Shown here in pieces: positions 50,140-59,934 of a stretch of 64,000 nt of DNA (positions are counted from its first letter, which is position 1; every line of letters starts with the position of its first letter). A program made the translations under genes and the position numbers. The notes beneath the pieces are model-generated. The model was not told where the DNA came from and made no database searches. It worked only from the letters and a program-made list of their open reading frames with translations. The DNA comes from an uncultured Clostridia bacterium (GTDB taxonomy: Bacteria; Bacillota; Clostridia; Peptostreptococcales; Anaerovoracaceae). The DNA lies in the NCBI GenBank assembly GCA_934256595.1, contig CAKQOW010000002.1:21249-85248 (forward strand), given 5' to 3'.

Positions 50140-51840
50140 CTAATCTACCTCTTCATCAGCAGGCTCATCAGGCTCAGGCTGCTGAGGCTCCGGCCCCTTG
50201 CTTACCTTGATACTTACAGATGTTCCCTCTGTAAGTGAAGTGCCGCTGTTGTACTGCTGCTCTATTACCTGTCCCGACGGATAATCCTCGCTGTAGCCAT
50301 AGGTAACGCTGCCTACTTTAAGTCCCGCAGCTTCTATTTCCGCCTTGGCCGCATCAAGTGATTTGCCTAAAAGTCCCGGCATTGCAACCTCTTTGACGCT
50401 TCTGCCCTTTGATATTACTACAGATACAGCCTGTGAGCTCTCGGCCTGCGTACCTGCTTCCGGGCTCTGTCTTATTACGGTTCCCTCAGGTGAATCGCTT
50501 TCTTCCTCTGTAATGCTTCCAAGTGAGAAGCCTTTGCCTTCAAGGGTTGCTCTTGCCTGATCCACAGTCTGTCCTATTACACTCGGTACTGTTTCAACTC
50601 CTGCGCCCTTGCTTATATTTACTCTGATGGTCTTGCCTTTTTTGACCTTCATATCAGGCTTTGGCGACTGTGAAACTATTTTGCCCTCATCGTATTCGTC
50701 ACTGAATACTTCGTTGCCCATTTCGATTTCAAGGCCAAGATCTGTAAGCTCTTCCTCTGCCGCATCATAGGTCATATCAGTAAGGTTAGGCACCTTGACT
50801 TCATTCTTGTCTCCGCCGCCAAATACAAATATTGCGGCAACTATAAGGATTACGGCCGCTGCCGCCGCCCCGATTATAATTGGGAGCTTTTTGTTTGAGC
50901 CCCTGGAGCTGCTGTGCTTTTCGTGTTTTTTCTCCGGCTGTCTTTCCGGCTGTTTTTCGTATTTTTCTTCTTTTCTTTCAGGCGCTATTGCAGACTCTCC
51001 CACAACTCTTGATACCATCTCTATGTTGTCAAGTTCCCTGATAAGCTCGTCTACGCTTGCAAATCTGTTGACCTGAACCTTGTCTGTCGCTTTTAGAATT
51101 ATGTTTTCAAGTCTTGGCGGTATGCCCGAAACATAGTATGACGGCGGTGTCATAGGATCGTTCATATGCATAAGTGCTATTGCAACAGGTGAATCTCCGT
51201 CAAACGGAACTCTGCCTGTCAGCATCTCATACATAACTATTCCCAGTGAGTATATATCGGACTTGGCATCGACGTAGCCGCCTCTTGCCTGCTCCGGTGA
51301 GAAATAGTGGACAGAGCCCATAACCATATCGTCGCTGGTGGTGTTTTTCATAATTGTGGATTCTGAAATCGCCTTGGCTATTCCAAAGTCTGCAATTTTG
51401 GCAACACCATCCTTTGTCATAAGTATGTTATGCGGCTTGATGTCTCTGTGTATTATGTTGTTTTTGTGCGCAAATGAAAGCCCCGCTGCAATCTGTCTTG
51501 TAATATTTATAACCTTTTTGTAAGGCATAGGAGCTTCTTCCTCTATCATATCGGCAAGGGTCATACCCTCTATCAGCTCCATTACGATATAGTGTATATT
51601 GCCCTCTTTTCCGACATCATATATGTTTACGATGTTGGGGTGGGAAAGACTTGCCGCAGCCTGTGATTCTCTTCTGAAGTTGTCCAGCACCTTTACGTCT
51701 TTGGTGTACTCAGGCTTTAAAATCTTGATTGCAACATAACGGTTGAGAAGTCTGCATCTTGCCTTATAGACAATGGCCATTCCCCCGTCACCTATTTTTT
51801 CTATTAATTCATATCTACCTGCAAGTAATTTTACGCTCAT
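50140..51840 (-). CDS. prkC: PASTA-domain Ser/Thr protein kinase (PrkC/Stk1)
   Basis: The 566-residue membrane kinase has a cytoplasmic kinase domain with IGDGGMAIVYKA, the VAIKILKP lysine, HRDIKPHNIL and DFGIAKA, a basic charged linker, one membrane helix (about 315-337) and three extracellular PASTA repeats (about 345-550) that sense peptidoglycan/muropeptides. The tail is acidic and Pro-rich. It regulates cell wall, division and spore germination. It pairs with the phosphatase gene 9 bases upstream. Confidence 0.95.
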   Translation of the reverse strand: MSVKLLAGRYELIEKIGDGGMAIVYKARCRLLNRYVAIKILKPEYTKDVKVLDNFRRESQAAASLSHPNIVNIYDVGKEGNIHYIVMELIEGMTLADMIEEEAPMPYKKVINITRQIAAGLSFAHKNNIIHRDIKPHNILMTKDGVAKIADFGIAKAISESTIMKNTTSDDMVMGSVHYFSPEQARGGYVDAKSDIYSLGIVMYEMLTGRVPFDGDSPVAIALMHMNDPMTPPSYYVSGIPPRLENIILKATDKVQVNRFASVDELIRELDNIEMVSRVVGESAIAPERKEEKYEKQPERQPEKKHEKHSSSRGSNKKLPIIIGAAAAAVILIVAAIFVFGGGDKNEVKVPNLTDMTYDAAEEELTDLGLEIEMGNEVFSDEYDEGKIVSQSPKPDMKVKKGKTIRVNISKGAGVETVPSVIGQTVDQARATLEGKGFSLGSITEEESDSPEGTVIRQSPEAGTQAESSQAVSVVISKGRSVKEVAMPGLLGKSLDAAKAEIEAAGLKVGSVTYGYSEDYPSGQVIEQQYNSGTSLTEGTSVSIKVSKGPEPQQPEPDEPADEEVD

Positions 51841-51849
51841 TGGTTCCTC

Positions 51850-52581
51850 CTAAATTCTCAGGCAGATAACTGTAATATTATCTGCTCCGCCCGATTTGTT
51901 TGCTTCATCGACCAGCACTCCCGCCATTTCTGACATTGTGTACCGGCTGCTGCTTAAAATCTCTGTTATCAGAGGTTCTTCCACTTCTCCAAACAGTCCG
52001 TCTGTGCACAGAAGAATAATATCGTTTTCTCTGATTTCCACCTGTTTGAAATCAGGTGAAACCGCCTCCTCTGCTCCAAGCGCTCTTGTAATCATATGGC
52101 GCTGTTCGTGACTTACAGCCTCCTCGGCCGTTATAATTCCCGCTTTTACAAGGGCATTGACATATGTATGGTCCTCTGTAATCTGTGTGAGAGCGCCGTT
52201 TCTGCATATGTACGCTCTGCTGTCGCCCACATGAGCTATGTAGGCATGGCCGCCTCTGATACAGCATACCACCACTGTCGTAGCCATACCGCTGTTTCCA
52301 TTCCTGCGGTCTGCTTTTTTGTATATTTCATCATTGACCTTTGAAAGACATTCTGTGAAATACGCTTTTATCTGCGACGCAGTCGCCTCCTCCGCCGGAG
52401 GGTTTGCATGAACAAACTGCGTGATTTCATAAACCGCAGTACGCGAGGCTATCTCACCGCCAAAGTTTCCTCCGACTCCGTCTGCCACTACATAAATATT
52501 ATGTTCGGGAATAATAAAGCAGGCATCTTCATTGTGACTTCTCACCTGCCCTTTGTGAGTCTTAAATCCTATCTGCAACAT
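51850..52581 (-). CDS. stp: PP2C-family Ser/Thr phosphatase (PrpC/Stp)
   Basis: The 243-residue phosphatase has VRSHNEDACFI, YVVADGVGGNFGGEIAS, HVGDSRAYI and GADNITVICLRI with the metal-binding Asp residues. It reverses PrkC phosphorylation. It lies between rsmB and prkC in a conserved order. Confidence 0.94.
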   Translation of the reverse strand: MLQIGFKTHKGQVRSHNEDACFIIPEHNIYVVADGVGGNFGGEIASRTAVYEITQFVHANPPAEEATASQIKAYFTECLSKVNDEIYKKADRRNGNSGMATTVVVCCIRGGHAYIAHVGDSRAYICRNGALTQITEDHTYVNALVKAGIITAEEAVSHEQRHMITRALGAEEAVSPDFKQVEIRENDIILLCTDGLFGEVEEPLITEILSSSRYTMSEMAGVLVDEANKSGGADNITVICLRI

Positions 52582-52595
52582 ATTCTCTCCATCAG

Positions 52596-53894
52596 TTAAT
52601 TGTTAGTAACTGTTTTTATTCTTCTCATTTTGCATATAAAGAAACCGTCTGTACCGTCAACGTTAGGGAACAGCTGTATTCTCTCAAGCTCCTCAAATTC
52701 CTTTGACTTGTTAAGAAAGTCGTTTACAATTCTGTCGTTTTCGTAATGGTTGATAGTACATGTGCTGTAAAGAAGTATTCCGCCCGGTTTGACATAATGG
52801 GCCGAAGCCTCCAGTATAGCTCTCTGCTTTATAGGCAGGGTTTTCATTTCGGTGTCCATATTCTTGTATTTGATTTCAGGCTTGCGGCGTATTACTCCAA
52901 GCCCCGAGCAAGGCGCGTCCACAAGCACTCTGTCCGCCTTACCTATCATGGACGAGTCAACTCTGGTTGCGTCCCAAGTTCTGGTCTGAACTATTTTAAC
53001 TCCCAGTCTTTTGGCTTCCTTGTCAATTATATCAAGCTTGCGCTTGTATATGTCCGAGGCTATGATAAGGCCTTTGTTGTCCATTCTCTCCGCAATGGCA
53101 AAGGTCTTGCCTCCCGGCGCCGCGCAGACGTCCATAATAAGATCGCCTTTCTGAGGGTCCAGCTTTTCGCTTGTAAGCATTGAAGCCTCGTCCTGCACCG
53201 AGAAATATCCGTGTTTGTATATGGCATTGTTCAAAAGTCCGCTGCCTTTAACGTGTATTGCGTTTTTGCAGAGCTTTCCCTCACTTGTTTCAAAACCCTT
53301 TTCGTTGAGTCTTCTGATAAGGTCCGGCTTCATAGTCTTGAGCCAGTTCATTCTGATTGTAACATCAGGGGTTTCGTTGCCTGCCGCCAGAAGCTCCTCT
53401 ACAAAATCTATATCGTATCTTTCAAGCCACAGTCTGATTATCCACGGCTCATAGGAATATTTAATCGAAAGATATCTGATTTCGTCCTCTGTTCTGTCAG
53501 GAAGCTTAATCGTATATTTTTCTTTGATATATGTTCTGAGCACTCCGTTTATGAAGCCCTGTCTGCCCTTGCAGAATTTCTTTGCAAGGTTTACGCTCTC
53601 GTTTACAGCCGCATATTCGGGCACCTTGTCCATATACCCCAGCTGATATATGCCCATTCGAAGCACCACCAGATCGCCGGTTTTAACCTTTGCCGCACCT
53701 GTTGGAACCAGCTTGTCTATTATGTAGTCAAGGAGCAGCTTGTTTTCAAGCACTCCGTAGACCAGCTCCCTTACAAATGCAGGTGACGGCGGATTGCATA
53801 CTATGATGTGATGATTCAGAGAAAGATTTGAAAAGGATTTTTTGGTTTCAATGTCCATCAGTGTGTAGTACGCTGTTTTTCTGTTGATATCCAT
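52596..53894 (-). CDS. rsmB: 16S rRNA (cytosine-967-C5)-methyltransferase RsmB
   Basis: The 432-residue enzyme has an N-terminal NusB-like domain (about 1-140) and a C-terminal Rossmann methyltransferase with VCAAPGGKTFAIAERM, DAPCSGLGVIRRKPE and the catalytic Cys in LLYSTCTINHYEN. It shares one base with the yugP stop. Confidence 0.94.
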   Translation of the reverse strand: MDINRKTAYYTLMDIETKKSFSNLSLNHHIIVCNPPSPAFVRELVYGVLENKLLLDYIIDKLVPTGAAKVKTGDLVVLRMGIYQLGYMDKVPEYAAVNESVNLAKKFCKGRQGFINGVLRTYIKEKYTIKLPDRTEDEIRYLSIKYSYEPWIIRLWLERYDIDFVEELLAAGNETPDVTIRMNWLKTMKPDLIRRLNEKGFETSEGKLCKNAIHVKGSGLLNNAIYKHGYFSVQDEASMLTSEKLDPQKGDLIMDVCAAPGGKTFAIAERMDNKGLIIASDIYKRKLDIIDKEAKRLGVKIVQTRTWDATRVDSSMIGKADRVLVDAPCSGLGVIRRKPEIKYKNMDTEMKTLPIKQRAILEASAHYVKPGGILLYSTCTINHYENDRIVNDFLNKSKEFEELERIQLFPNVDGTDGFFICKMRRIKTVTNN

Positions 53895-54592
53895 CAGTCA
53901 CGCCCCCTTATCAGTAACAGTCTTATCAGCTGCATCAGCGCCGCCGCAAGAGCCGCAAGATATGTCATTGCTGCCGCTGACAGCACTTTTCCGGCAGAGC
54001 GCTTTTCCTCCGGGTATACTATGCCCAGAGACTCAAGCTGAACCAGCGCCCGCCTGCTTGCATTTAATTCCACCGGAAGTGTAACCGCATGAAATGCAAC
54101 CACCGCTGCAAACAGTACAATTCCTATAGTAAATATCAGGTTTCCTTCATATATTCTGCCGGCCTGCTCGATAATAATTCCGATGATTATTGCCGGCCAC
54201 GCCAGCTTTGAGGATATATTGACAACAGGTATTATCGCGCCTCTGACTTTAATAGGCACATACCCCTCCGCATGCTGCAGCGCGTGTCCCACCTCGTGAG
54301 CCGCAACTGCAACCGAGGCTATGGAGTCGCCCTCCGCAACCGCAGATGAAAGTCTTAAAACTTTTTTTGACGGGTCATAGTGGTCTGTCAGTCTGCCCTG
54401 AATAACCTCTATCGGGATGCTGATGCCGTTTGCCCGCATTATCTCCTGCGCCGCCTGCACTCCCGTAATTCCTCTGGCCGTCCTGACCTGTGAATACCTG
54501 TTGTAATTACTGCTTACCTTTGTCTGCGCATATATTGTGAATATGATTACAGGCACCAGCAGTATCATTGTCCAGTCATAATAGTAAAACAT
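53894..54592 (-). CDS. YugP-like zinc metallopeptidase
   Basis: The 232-residue membrane protein has hydrophobic helices and the zinc motif VAAHEVGHALQHAEG, diagnostic of the YugP/zinc metallopeptidase family. Physiological substrate unknown. It is located between fmt and rsmB, a common clostridial order. Confidence 0.9.
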   Translation of the reverse strand: MFYYYDWTMILLVPVIIFTIYAQTKVSSNYNRYSQVRTARGITGVQAAQEIMRANGISIPIEVIQGRLTDHYDPSKKVLRLSSAVAEGDSIASVAVAAHEVGHALQHAEGYVPIKVRGAIIPVVNISSKLAWPAIIIGIIIEQAGRIYEGNLIFTIGIVLFAAVVAFHAVTLPVELNASRRALVQLESLGIVYPEEKRSAGKVLSAAAMTYLAALAAALMQLIRLLLIRGRD

Positions 54593-54604
54593 AAATCTCT
54601 CCTT

Positions 54605-55525
54605 TTATCCCAGTACAGTTCCTGTTTCTATGCTGTTTCCTCTAAGGAAGTCCTTTACTTCCATTCTGCGTTTGCCGGGAACCTGCACCACCTGCGCGTT
54701 AATCAGTCTGCCTCCTGCCGATATCTCAATGCCCTCGTCGGAGACTCTGACAACAGTTCCTGCCGGCAGGCTGCACGGCGTATCCTTAACCTCTGCTTTC
54801 CAGATTTTAAATATCTCTCCGTTATACATGGTGTATGCACTGAGGGCTCTTATCTGTCTTTCAGTCTCCTCTGCAGACCTGTTAAAATCTATGCGTCCGT
54901 CCTCTTTGAATATCATAGGCGCATAGGTCGAAAGCGAGTCGTCCTGTTTAACAGGCTCCGGCGGATTTCCTGCCGACAGTCTGTCAAGAAATTCGACTAT
55001 GAGCTGTGCTCCCATCTCAGAGAGCTCGTCGTGAAGCTGATCCGCAGTCTTGCTGTCAATGCTGCACTCTTTTTTGAGAAGCATATCGCCTGTGTCAAGG
55101 CCCTTTTCCATCTGCATTATGGTAACGCCTGTTTTTTCGTCACCGCAGAGTATCGCTCTCTGTATAGGCGCCGCGCCTCTGTGTCTTGGCAGGAGCGACG
55201 CGTGAATGTTTATACAGCCGTATTTCGGGAGGTTTAAAACATCCTCCGGCAGTATCTGTCCGTATGCTGCAACGACTATAACGTCGGGAGCGTATTCCTC
55301 AAGGGTTTTTAAAAACTCCTCATCTCCTTTCACTCTCTCCGGCTGAAGCACCGGTATATCAAGCTCTGTCGCCTTTGTCTTGACAGGAGTGAACTGGATT
55401 TTTTTACCCCTGTTTCGCGCCTTGTCCTGCTGCGTCACAGCGTATCCGATTTCGTAGCCTGCCTCTGCAATGGCTGCAAGAGGTCCCACAGCAAAATCGG
55501 GAGTTCCCATATATACTATCTTCAT
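54605..55525 (-). CDS. fmt: Methionyl-tRNA formyltransferase
   Basis: The 306-residue enzyme formylates initiator Met-tRNA. It has KIVYMGTPDFAVGPLAAIAE, INIHASLLPRHRGAAPIQRA (catalytic Asn-His) and TGVTIMQMEKGLDTGDML. Full length. Precedes yugP and follows def. Confidence 0.96.
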   Translation of the reverse strand: MKIVYMGTPDFAVGPLAAIAEAGYEIGYAVTQQDKARNRGKKIQFTPVKTKATELDIPVLQPERVKGDEEFLKTLEEYAPDVIVVAAYGQILPEDVLNLPKYGCINIHASLLPRHRGAAPIQRAILCGDEKTGVTIMQMEKGLDTGDMLLKKECSIDSKTADQLHDELSEMGAQLIVEFLDRLSAGNPPEPVKQDDSLSTYAPMIFKEDGRIDFNRSAEETERQIRALSAYTMYNGEIFKIWKAEVKDTPCSLPAGTVVRVSDEGIEISAGGRLINAQVVQVPGKRRMEVKDFLRGNSIETGTVLG

Positions 55526-56002
55526 TTATTCTTCCTCTTCTTCGGCTGCCGCACTTCTTATATTTTCAGCCTTGTCAATATAAAGTATACCCTCAAGATG
55601 ATCAAATTCGTGACAGGTAACCACTGCGTCAAATTCCTCAAGCTCTAAGGTGAATTCCTCGCCGTTTCTGTCAAGGGCTTTAATCTTAACGTATTCGGGT
55701 CTTGTAACATCACCTATGAGTCCCGGAACCGAAAGGCACCCTTCCGCGCCTGTCTGCTCGCCGCTTAATTCGATAATCTCAGGGTTTATAAATTCGATAA
55801 CCCTGCCCGGCTCTGCCTCTGTTATGAAAATTCTTCTCATAACTCCGACCTGCGGAGCTGCAATTCCCACTCCGTTTTCCATTCTCATTGTTTCAAGCAT
55901 ATCGTCGAGAAGCACTTTTGTTCTGTCTGTGATTTTGTCCACCTCTCTGCAATGCTTTCTTAATATCTCGTCACCCTCTACCACAATATTTCTTAATGCC
56001 AT
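55526..56002 (-). CDS. def: Peptide deformylase
   Basis: The 158-residue metalloenzyme removes formyl groups from nascent proteins. It has GVGIAAPQVGV, EGCLSVPG and the active-site motif CHEFDHLEGILY (HExxH form HEFDH). An acidic tail AAAEEEEE ends it. Ends one base before fmt begins. Confidence 0.96.
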   Translation of the reverse strand: MALRNIVVEGDEILRKHCREVDKITDRTKVLLDDMLETMRMENGVGIAAPQVGVMRRIFITEAEPGRVIEFINPEIIELSGEQTGAEGCLSVPGLIGDVTRPEYVKIKALDRNGEEFTLELEEFDAVVTCHEFDHLEGILYIDKAENIRSAAAEEEEE

Positions 56003-56013
56003 TTTGTCCTCCG

Positions 56014-58005
56014 CTAAATAAAACTGTATGGGTTTATGTCTATTCCCACATTTACTCTGGTTTTGCCGTTGTTGTTTTGTCTGTTGAGTTTATCTAAAGC
56101 TCCAAGGAAAAGACCGCGTCTGCCCCTGGGGCATTTAATCATCATATGATATCTGTAGGTTTCTTTGATTTTGTTTACAGGCGCAGGCTGCGGTCTGTAA
56201 ATAAATCCTGTGTGTATCATTTCGTTAAGACTTTCGTACCAGCCGCCAGCCTCTTTTGCCACCTGTCTCTCGTCCTCTCCCGAGAATATGAGACGGATAA
56301 GGTCGTAATACGGCGGATAGCCCATAAGCTCTCTGAGCCTCAGCTCCTCTCTGCAAAAGCCCTCATAATCGTGCTCCGCAGCCGCTTTTATTGCGTAATT
56401 TTCCGGAGAATAGGTCTGTATTATGACGCGTCCCCGAAGATCTCCCCTGCCGGCTCTGCCTGCCGCCTGCGTTATAAGCTGGAAAGTCCGCTCAGGCGCT
56501 CTGAAATCAGGTATATTAAGGGAGCTGTCTGCCGAAACAATTCCGACAAGCCCCACATTGTCAAAGTCAAGACCCTTTGCTATAAGCTGGGTGCCTATGA
56601 GTATGTCTGTTTTGCGCTTTGCAAACGATGCCAGCACTCTGTCCATAACTCCCGCGCGCTTTGCGGTATCAAGATCCAGTCTCGCATAGGTGTTATCGGG
56701 GAAAAGTCTTTCGATTTCCTCTTCGAGCTTCTGTGTGCCGGCGCCCTGCAGTCTGAGGGAACTCTGCCCGCACTCTGGGCACAGCCTTGGCATAGGCTCC
56801 TTGTGTCCGCAGAAATGGCAGTAAAGCCCGTTTATATCCTTGTGATATGTAAGGCTTATGCCGCATACGGGGCATTTCATCACATGGCCGCACTCTCTGC
56901 ACGAAATGTATGTTGAAAAGCCTCTCCTGTTGAGAAGAAGAATAATCTGCTGACCCGCCGAAAGCGTTTCCTGCATGCGGTCATAAAGCGCTCTGCTCAA
57001 AAGTCCCGTATTGCCGTTTCGAAGCTCATCGCTCATATCCGCAATTTCAACTTCGGGAAGCGGGTTTTTGTTAAATCTGGTTTTCATGTCTATCCTGTGA
57101 TAGATGCCCTCGTCGGCTCTGTAGGCTGACACTACCGACGGTGTGGCGCTTCCAAGCACCACTATGCCGCCGTAATACCCTGCTCTTTTGATTGCCACTT
57201 CAAGGGCCTCATATCTGGGAGTCATATCGGATTTGTAGGTTGCCTCATGCTCCTCATCGAGAACTATAACCCCTATATTCTCAAGAGGCGCAAACACCGC
57301 CGAGCGCGCGCCTATTACTATTCTGACGCTGCCGCTTCTGATTCTCTGCCACTGAACATATCTCTGAGGCTTTGTCATACGGCTGTGCATTACTGCAATC
57401 ATATCGCTTCCGAAATGCTTTTCAAATCTGTCTATTACCTGTCCCGTAAGGGATATTTCAGGCACCATCATTATCGCTGTCCTGCCCGAAGCCACCACCT
57501 GTTCTATAGCCCGTATATACACCTCGGTCTTGCCGCTTGAGGTAACCCCGTTTATAAGGAATATCCCGTGCTCCCGCCTGTCAATGCAGGGACTCAGCTG
57601 TTCAAGGGCTGCTTTCTGCTCCGAGGTAAGAGTCCTTGAAACAGGCTGCGCCAAAACAGGCTGCTTTTGCTTAAGCACTCTTTTTGAGGGTCCGCCCGCG
57701 GGAGTAAAGCATTTTACCCCGTCTATATATTTGACAAGATACCGTTTTTTCATCCACTTGCAGGTTTCTATCATTTCCTCGTTAAGACAGATGTTTTCGT
57801 CTGTGTGGTCAACCGCTCTGAATTTAAGGTCTCTGTCATCGCTGTCTCTGACATCGAATATATATCCTTCTCTGAGGTTTTTGCTTCTGGCAAAAGGCAC
57901 ATACACCTTCTGCCCGATAACCGCCTGGCTGTCCTCGCATATATATGTATAAAAGCTGTCAGTCATCTGACTTTTGTTGTCTATTACAATGTCTGCATAT
58001 TTCAT
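56014..58005 (-). CDS. priA: Primosomal protein N' (PriA helicase)
   Basis: The 663-residue replication-restart helicase has an N-terminal DNA-binding domain, Walker A NGVTSSGKTEVYIRA, Walker B LDEEHEATYKSD and eight cysteines of two zinc sites (CRECGHVMKCPVCG, CHFCGHKEPMPRLCPECG). It is slightly shorter than the about 730-800 typical length, mainly in the N-terminal part. First gene of the priA-def-fmt row. Confidence 0.94.
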   Translation of the reverse strand: MKYADIVIDNKSQMTDSFYTYICEDSQAVIGQKVYVPFARSKNLREGYIFDVRDSDDRDLKFRAVDHTDENICLNEEMIETCKWMKKRYLVKYIDGVKCFTPAGGPSKRVLKQKQPVLAQPVSRTLTSEQKAALEQLSPCIDRREHGIFLINGVTSSGKTEVYIRAIEQVVASGRTAIMMVPEISLTGQVIDRFEKHFGSDMIAVMHSRMTKPQRYVQWQRIRSGSVRIVIGARSAVFAPLENIGVIVLDEEHEATYKSDMTPRYEALEVAIKRAGYYGGIVVLGSATPSVVSAYRADEGIYHRIDMKTRFNKNPLPEVEIADMSDELRNGNTGLLSRALYDRMQETLSAGQQIILLLNRRGFSTYISCRECGHVMKCPVCGISLTYHKDINGLYCHFCGHKEPMPRLCPECGQSSLRLQGAGTQKLEEEIERLFPDNTYARLDLDTAKRAGVMDRVLASFAKRKTDILIGTQLIAKGLDFDNVGLVGIVSADSSLNIPDFRAPERTFQLITQAAGRAGRGDLRGRVIIQTYSPENYAIKAAAEHDYEGFCREELRLRELMGYPPYYDLIRLIFSGEDERQVAKEAGGWYESLNEMIHTGFIYRPQPAPVNKIKETYRYHMMIKCPRGRRGLFLGALDKLNRQNNNGKTRVNVGIDINPYSFI

Positions 58006-58010
58006 TTCAT

Positions 58011-59021
58011 CTACAGCAGGAATATATTATGCTCTCTGCACTTGCTGTCCATATCCTCAGGCCATACCGAAACCTGAACCTCTCCTATGTGAGCCTTGCG
58101 CAGGAAGAACATGCACAGTCTGCTCTGTCCTATGCCTCCGCCTATGCTGTAAGGAAGCTCTTTGTTTAATATAGCCTTGTGGAAAGGCAGATCTCTGCGA
58201 TCCTCCTTGCCGGAGATCTCAAGCTGTCTTGCCATTGCCTCCTCATCTACTCTGATGCCCATTGAGGATATTTCAAAGGCCAGCCCCAGCACTTCGTTCC
58301 ACAGAATTATATCTCCGTTAAGCTCCCAGTCATCATAGTCGGGAGCTCTGCCGTCATGCTTTTCGCCGGATTTAAGCGCTCCGCCTATTTTCTGAATGAA
58401 TACGGCTCTTTTTTCTTCGGCTATAAGGTTTTCTCTCTCCTTTGGAGTCTTGTCAGGCCATCTGTCCTCCAGCTCCTGAGTTGTAACGAAAGTAATTTCG
58501 TTAGGAAGCTCCGTCTGGATATCCCTGTAGAGTCTGTTGACATAGTCGCCCAGATTTTTGAGTGCATTGTAGATGGTTATAACAGTTTCTCTCAGGTATT
58601 CCTCTGTTCTCTGCTCTTTTGTTATTACCTTTTCCCAGTCCCACTGGTCAACATAAATCGAGTGGAGATTGTCAAGCTCCTCGTCTCTTCTGATGGCATT
58701 CATATCCGTATATATGCCGTTTCCTGCAGGTATATTGTATTTGCCCAGCGCCATACGCTTCCATTTGGCAAGGGACTGAACAATTTCAACTTTCTGTTCG
58801 TCCATGTCCTTGATTGTAAACTGCACAGTTCTCTCAACACCGTTGAGATTATCGTTAAGTCCGCTTTCGGGTATTACAAAAAGCGGCGCTGAAACACGTC
58901 TGAGTGAAAGACCGTATGCCAGCTCCTGCTGGAAAAAGTCTTTGATTTTTTTGATTGCTCTCTGTGACTCCATATAGTCAACAGCCGGCATATAGCCTTC
59001 CGGAATTATTAGTTTTGACAT
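58011..59021 (-). CDS. asnA: Aspartate-ammonia ligase (asparagine synthetase A)
   Basis: The 336-residue enzyme makes asparagine from aspartate and ammonia with ATP. It shows LSLRRVSAPLFVIPESGLND, NGIYTDMNAIRRDE and SIGGGIGQSRLCMFFLRKAH, the class II synthetase-like AsnA motifs. It lies 24 bases after queH, so no room exists for an asparagine T-box between them. Confidence 0.95.
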   Translation of the reverse strand: MSKLIIPEGYMPAVDYMESQRAIKKIKDFFQQELAYGLSLRRVSAPLFVIPESGLNDNLNGVERTVQFTIKDMDEQKVEIVQSLAKWKRMALGKYNIPAGNGIYTDMNAIRRDEELDNLHSIYVDQWDWEKVITKEQRTEEYLRETVITIYNALKNLGDYVNRLYRDIQTELPNEITFVTTQELEDRWPDKTPKERENLIAEEKRAVFIQKIGGALKSGEKHDGRAPDYDDWELNGDIILWNEVLGLAFEISSMGIRVDEEAMARQLEISGKEDRRDLPFHKAILNKELPYSIGGGIGQSRLCMFFLRKAHIGEVQVSVWPEDMDSKCREHNIFLL

Positions 59022-59045
59022 TTAATGTCCTCCTCTGGTTGTAAG

Positions 59046-59723
59046 TTATAATTTATCTTTTGTTTCAGGTCTGTCAAACCATCTTGAAAATCTGCAACCG
59101 CAGTAGTTCTGTCTGTAGAGTCCAAACTCCTTTGACAGCTCTATGCTTCTCTGAAATCCGGCTTTTTTCTTGAAGTCCATATCAAGAAAGCCTACGCCGT
59201 AGCTGTCTGCGATTTCTCTGCCTATCTGTGATATAAGGGGGTAATTTTTGTGAGGACTTACGGTAAGTGTTGTGGTGAAGAAATCATATCCTCCGCATTT
59301 GGCCCTGCGAGCCGTCTCCTCAAGCCTCATTCTGAAGCACACACTGCATCTGTCTCCGCCCTCGGGCTCATCTTCAAGGCCCCTAACGCCGCACAGAAAC
59401 AGCTCCGGTCTGTATGCGCCCTCGACAAGTCCTATCCTGTCGATAATAAATCTGTCTCCGCCGTTGAATTTCTCTATGACGGTTTTCTGGGCGTCAAGCC
59501 TCAGCGCATACTCCTCCGCCTCCGTAATGTTTGGATTATAGAAGAATACGGTTATGCTGTAATCCTCCAGCAGCCTCTCTATAACAGCGGTGCTGCAGGG
59601 ACCGCAGCAGCTGTGAAGAAGCACCGAGGGTCTGCCTATTTTTAAATTCATATCCGAACTGCAGCCGCAGCAGCTTCCGGCTCCCATATTAACCTGTGTT
59701 CCTGTTTCTGCAAATTTTTTCAT
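59046..59723 (-). CDS. queH: Epoxyqueuosine reductase QueH
   Basis: The 225-residue Fe-S enzyme performs the last step of queuosine synthesis. It has LLHSCCGPCSTAVIERLLED, a DRCSVCFRMRLEETA pair and YCGCRFS. The first 27 residues, with a CCGC pattern, are an extension beyond the usual start; an internal Met at MNLKIGRPSVLLHS is an alternative start. It replaces QueG in many anaerobes. Divergent from the E2-like gene; TGGTATAAT on minus (59762-59770) is a plausible extended -10. Confidence 0.9.
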   Translation of the reverse strand: MKKFAETGTQVNMGAGSCCGCSSDMNLKIGRPSVLLHSCCGPCSTAVIERLLEDYSITVFFYNPNITEAEEYALRLDAQKTVIEKFNGGDRFIIDRIGLVEGAYRPELFLCGVRGLEDEPEGGDRCSVCFRMRLEETARRAKCGGYDFFTTTLTVSPHKNYPLISQIGREIADSYGVGFLDMDFKKKAGFQRSIELSKEFGLYRQNYCGCRFSRWFDRPETKDKL

Positions 59724-59818
59724 TATTTCCCCTTAAAAATCGTCAGTAAATAAACATAATCATTATACCATACAAGATGTTTTAAAGGAATATTACCATA
59801 AAAAAAATATTGCAGATA

Positions 59819-59847
59819 TTGAAGAAAAAGCTCATTAAATGTATAAT
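59819..59847 (+). promoter_or_regulatory. Promoter of the E2-like acyltransferase operon
   Basis: TTGAAG (59819-59824), 17 bases, TATAAT (59842-59847), about 88 bases before the ATG. Confidence 0.7.
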
Positions 59848-59855
59848 AGAAAAGA

Positions 59856-59902
59856 CTTTGTCCGGCGGCGTCTCAAATCAGACGCGCCGCGCTCCGGCAA
59901 AG
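59856..59902 (+). other. Structured 5' leader of the E2-like gene
   Basis: Nested complementarity: CTTTG/CAAAG (59856-59860, 59898-59902), CCGG/CCGG inside it and GCGTCT/AGACGC (59868-59873, 59880-59885). No U tract follows, so it is not a terminator. It sits at the 5' end of the transcript. Confidence 0.5.
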
Positions 59903-59934
59903 CACATAAATAACATGGCAAGGAGAACTAACAT

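Noticed and set aside
56146..56916. 256-residue plus-strand frame
   Set aside because: Antisense to priA, without any recognisable domain or ribosome site.
59022..59045. T-box riboswitch upstream of asnA
   Set aside because: Only 24 bases separate queH and asnA, too short for a T-box.
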